Source: Actinomycetota bacterium
GTDB taxonomy: Bacteria > Actinomycetota > Acidimicrobiia > IMCC26256 > PALSA-610
Assembly (NCBI GenBank): GCA_005779345.1
Contig: SXJQ01000070.1
Coordinates: 1-7,146 of the forward strand
Direction of reading: 5' to 3'
DNA length: 7,146 nt
Made by a program: the position numbers and the translations under genes
In this document: positions 5,104-7,146 of the stretch, piece after piece
Layout of the letters: every line of letters starts with the position of its first letter
Position numbering within the stretch: position 1 is the first letter of the stretch
The notes under the pieces: generated by a model
What the model was told of the DNA's origin: nothing
The model's input: only the letters and a program-made list of their open reading frames with translations
Database searches by the model: none

Positions 5104-7005
5104 TCAGGCGCCGGCGTCGGAGTGGTAGATCGGTTCGTTGGTGCCTTCGGAGATCGTCGTGAACCCGCGGCTGTCGGGGTCGACCGCGATCGCCTCGCCC
5201 TGCGGCTCGCTCGCCGCCGGCGCTTCGCACGGCGTCGACTCGAAGGCGGCCGAGAGCGCCTGGCCCGACGGGCGGGCGAAGACGTGCACGCGCGTGTAGG
5301 TGCGCAACACGATGGCCTGCCCGTTGGGTGCAATGTCGCCCGCGGTGACCTCGCGGTTGTTGCCGAGCGCGAGTTGGCGGACGAGCGTCATCGTCGTCGG
5401 GCCCGCGTCCACGGGCGCCGCGGCCCGGTACACGCGCGACGTCCCCGCGATCGTCTTCGACACGACGTAGAGGTCGCCGTTGCCGGGGTCGACGAGCAGC
5501 GTCTCGGCGTCGCGCGGCCCGTCGGGATAGCGGAGCCGAAGCGTCGCGACGCCGTTCAGCGTGAAGCCCGCACCCGACGGGTTCGGTTCCGCGACGCGGT
5601 ACACCTGGATCTCGCTGCGACTTCCGCCGTTGTCGCCAATGTCGCCGACGTAGAGGTAGTCGACACCAGCGGTCGGGCCGGGGCCGAGCGCGATGTCTTC
5701 CCAGTCGTTCGCGCTCGCGCCCGACAGTGGGTACGTGCCGAGTGACGCACCCGAGGTCGTCGTCGCGAACAGGCGCGCGGAGTCTCCCGAGTCGTTGTGG
5801 ACCCAGAGGACGTTCGCGTGGTCGCGACTCGCCACGACGCCCGAGATCTCGACGAGTTGGCTCGCCGCGATCGTTCCCTGCGACACCGGGACCGATCCCG
5901 CGCACAGCCGCGCCGCGGTCGCGTCGGCGGCGCCGGGCGTCGTGGTGGTCGGCGGACGCGTCGTCGTGGTCCCCGGCGGTGACGTGGTCGGCGTGCTGGT
6001 TCCGGTGGGAGTGCGACCCAACCAGAGCGCATCGACGACGGCGCCGGGCCCGTACCAGAGGACGTCGCCGTAGCCATCGCCGTCGAAGTCGCAGCCGACG
6101 GGCGCGACGAAGCCGTCTTGGTGCACCGAATACGCGGTGCCGAACGTTCCGTCGGCGCGGGCGTACGCGACGCTGTCGGCACCATTGCCGTTGAACCGCA
6201 GCAGGTCGTCGCGGCGGTCTCGGTTGAAGTCGTCGGCGACGAGCCAGTCGTATTCGCTCGAGATGGAGATCGCCGGCCCCGCCCGGAAGCCGCCGTTGCT
6301 CCCGCCGAGGCGCAGCACGTCGCCGCCGGGACCACTGCGGTAGAAGACGAGATCGTCGCGCCCGTCGCCGTCGAAGTCGCCGGCGACGATGTCGTCGTAA
6401 CCACCCGAGACCGACACGGCCGGCCCGGCCGCGAATCCCTTGGCGGTGCCGAGGCGCACGACGTCGCCCTTGGCACCACGACCGTAGAAGAAGAGGTCGT
6501 CGCGCCCGTCGCCGTTCCAGTCGCCCGCGAGCACGCGGTCGTAGTTCCCGTTGAACGCGACGGTCGGCGCGGCGGCGAACGATCCGTCGGCGCGACCGCG
6601 GCGCAACACGTCGACACCGGTGCCCTTCGCGTAGTACACGACATCGCTGCGTCGGTTGCCGTCGAAGTCGCCCGCGACGATGTGGTCGTACACGCCGGTG
6701 ACCGACACCGCGGTCTTGGCGAACTTCGCGCTCGTCGTGCCGCGATACACCGCGTCGGGCAACGACCCCGGCCCGTACAACAGCGCATCGCAACGACGGT
6801 CGCCGTCGAAGTCGCCGGCGACGACCTTGGTGTGCAGCCCGGTCATCGCGGGCACCGGACCCGTATCGAAGCTCAGGGTCACCGCGCTCGACGGCGACGA
6901 CATCCATCCGATCGACACCGCGACGATGCCGGCGGCGACCGCGACGGCGAGCGCCCGACGACGGTGATGACGACGGTGATGGCGACGGTACGGGGGTCTA
7001 TGCAT
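5104..7005 (-). CDS. Secreted FG-GAP/VCBS repeat protein with a C-terminal beta-propeller-like domain
   Basis: A 633-residue exported protein. The N-terminus is very basic (RR/HH repeats at residues 6-17), followed by a hydrophobic core (about 19-34) and a likely signal peptidase site after SSA near residue 41. Six repeats of 47-49 residues follow, each with a calcium-loop motif of the form DxDGDxxxD, at residues 65, 113, 162, 210, 259 and 306; the fifth is altered (DFNRDRRDD). Together they could close an integrin-alpha-like propeller. A Thr/Pro linker (336-362) leads to a second domain (368-633) with GVVASRDHANVLWVHNDSGD and DWEDIALGPG, a pattern I associate with secreted actinobacterial propeller proteins. 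Cys368 and Cys593 could form a disulfide. I chose the ATG at 7005 over the GTG at 7095 because it starts directly with a signal peptide. A role in adhesion or ligand binding at the cell surface is inferred; no enzyme motif is seen. Confidence 0.85.
   Translation of the reverse strand: MHRPPYRRHHRRHHRRRALAVAVAAGIVAVSIGWMSSPSSAVTLSFDTGPVPAMTGLHTKVVAGDFDGDRRCDALLYGPGSLPDAVYRGTTSAKFAKTAVSVTGVYDHIVAGDFDGNRRSDVVYYAKGTGVDVLRRGRADGSFAAAPTVAFNGNYDRVLAGDWNGDGRDDLFFYGRGAKGDVVRLGTAKGFAAGPAVSVSGGYDDIVAGDFDGDGRDDLVFYRSGPGGDVLRLGGSNGGFRAGPAISISSEYDWLVADDFNRDRRDDLLRFNGNGADSVAYARADGTFGTAYSVHQDGFVAPVGCDFDGDGYGDVLWYGPGAVVDALWLGRTPTGTSTPTTSPPGTTTTRPPTTTTPGAADATAARLCAGSVPVSQGTIAASQLVEISGVVASRDHANVLWVHNDSGDSARLFATTTSGASLGTYPLSGASANDWEDIALGPGPTAGVDYLYVGDIGDNGGSRSEIQVYRVAEPNPSGAGFTLNGVATLRLRYPDGPRDAETLLVDPGNGDLYVVSKTIAGTSRVYRAAAPVDAGPTTMTLVRQLALGNNREVTAGDIAPNGQAIVLRTYTRVHVFARPSGQALSAAFESTPCEAPAASEPQGEAIAVDPDSRGFTTISEGTNEPIYHSDAGA
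5183..5900 (-). other. C-terminal propeller-like module of the FG-GAP protein
   Basis: This is the part of the secreted protein after the Thr/Pro linker, from about residue 368 to near the end. Recognisable blades include NVLWVHNDSGDSARLFA, then WEDIALGPG, YLYVGDIGDN, GDLYVVSK and GEAIAVDPDSRGF. The alternation of short hydrophobic strands with Asp/Gly turns every 40-60 residues suggests a 5- or 6-bladed propeller. GDIGDN and HNDSGD may be metal-binding turns. It is unlike the DxDGD repeats in the first half, so the protein joins two different propellers. Boundaries are approximate. Confidence 0.5.
6055..6830 (-). repeat. In-gene tandem array of six FG-GAP repeats, period about 144 bp
   Basis: The codons for the AGDFDGD motif recur with a spacing of 144 bases or slightly more (for example, the GTCGAAGTCG core begins at 6370, 6661 and 6805 on the plus strand, with a GTTCCAGTCG variant between the first two). 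Adjacent units are well conserved at the DNA level around this motif and diverged elsewhere. This fits an old internal duplication kept by selection on the calcium loops. It is coding sequence, not a CRISPR or intergenic repeat. Confidence 0.8.
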
Positions 7006-7028
7006 GAGTGTGAGCGGGAGGCACCGCG

Positions 7029-7085
7029 AGCAGGGATCGACGCTGCGGCGATCCCTGTTGGAACCATCGGTCGTGGAACCAGCGG
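7029..7085 (-). promoter_or_regulatory. Leader region of the FG-GAP gene with inverted and direct repeats
   Basis: CAGGGATCG (7031-7039) and CGATCCCTG (7049-7057) form a perfect 9-base inverted repeat around a 9-base loop, extendable by one wobble and one A-T pair. The right arm, read leftward, lies 24-26 bases before the ATG at 7005. Immediately upstream, GGAACCATCGG (7060-7070) is repeated as GGAACCAGCGG (7075-7085) with a 15-base period. These could be an mRNA leader hairpin or binding sites for a regulator. I find no convincing ribosome binding site and no convincing -35/-10 pair for the gene. Confidence 0.4.
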
Positions 7086-7146
7086 ATCTGAGCACGCTAT
7101 GGGATCCGAGCGTTTCGCCTGGTCGAGCGTTCGATCAACCGCCGCG

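Noticed and set aside
4327..5745. Long open plus-strand frame (472 residues) across the dioxygenase and part of the FG-GAP gene
   Set aside because: It spans two recognisable minus-strand genes and their gap, and its product is Arg/Ala/Val-rich low-complexity sequence without motifs.
6055..6830. Regularly spaced similar sequences that might suggest a CRISPR array
   Set aside because: The period is about 144 bp, in phase with codons, and encodes the FG-GAP calcium loop; units are diverged and there are no unique spacers.
5063..6907. Minus-strand frame of 614 residues overlapping the FG-GAP gene in another phase
   Set aside because: Its product is dominated by Arg and has no fold-like pattern; the competing frame has a signal peptide, calcium loops and a linker.
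7003..7095. GTG at 7095 as the start of the FG-GAP gene (663 residues)
   Set aside because: The extra 30 residues would precede a clear signal peptide, have no hydrophobic or domain character, and run through the inverted repeat at 7031-7057.
7094..7099. TAGCGT on the minus strand as a -10 element for the FG-GAP gene
   Set aside because: It fits TANNNT, but no acceptable -35 lies 16-18 bases upstream; too weak to call.

Overview
High-GC bacterial DNA with actinobacterial habits: ATGA-overlapping gene pairs, GTG starts, a probable leaderless transcript, a phosphoribosyltransferase/hydrolase fusion typical of Actinobacteria, and a secreted protein with a Thr/Pro linker. An environmental member of Acidimicrobiia or a relative would fit, but that placement is inference from style, not from a marker gene.

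Layout. (1) 1-1732, plus strand: the last 36 codons of a UvrD-type superfamily I helicase, translationally coupled (ATGA) to a 540-residue protein I do not recognise. (2) 1733-1985: about 250 bp without a credible gene, holding a GC-rich hairpin and then a well-formed promoter. (3) 1986-2623, plus strand: a VapB/VapC toxin-antitoxin pair (ribbon-helix-helix antitoxin, PIN-domain toxin) that probably starts on a leaderless mRNA. (4) 2624-2664: a short convergent junction with overlapping GC-rich palindromes. (5) 2665-7005, minus strand: four genes in one direction, read from right to left: a secreted FG-GAP/beta-propeller protein, an AlkB-like Fe(II)/2-oxoglutarate dioxygenase, a small zinc-ribbon membrane protein, and the phosphoribosyltransferase-hydrolase fusion. 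Gaps are 45, 35 and 100 bp, so co-transcription of some or all is possible. (6) 7006-7146: leader region of the FG-GAP gene with a strong inverted repeat and short direct repeats.

How it fits together. The left third looks like an accessory segment: a helicase tail coupled to an orphan protein, next to a toxin-antitoxin module, with base composition that looks less GC-extreme by eye. The helicase/orphan pair is the best candidate for an undescribed system, possibly in phage defence or DNA processing; the helicase body lies outside the window, so this is a hypothesis. The right two thirds look like ordinary chromosomal genes (DNA/RNA repair, surface protein, nucleotide-related enzyme), and I see no shared pathway linking them.
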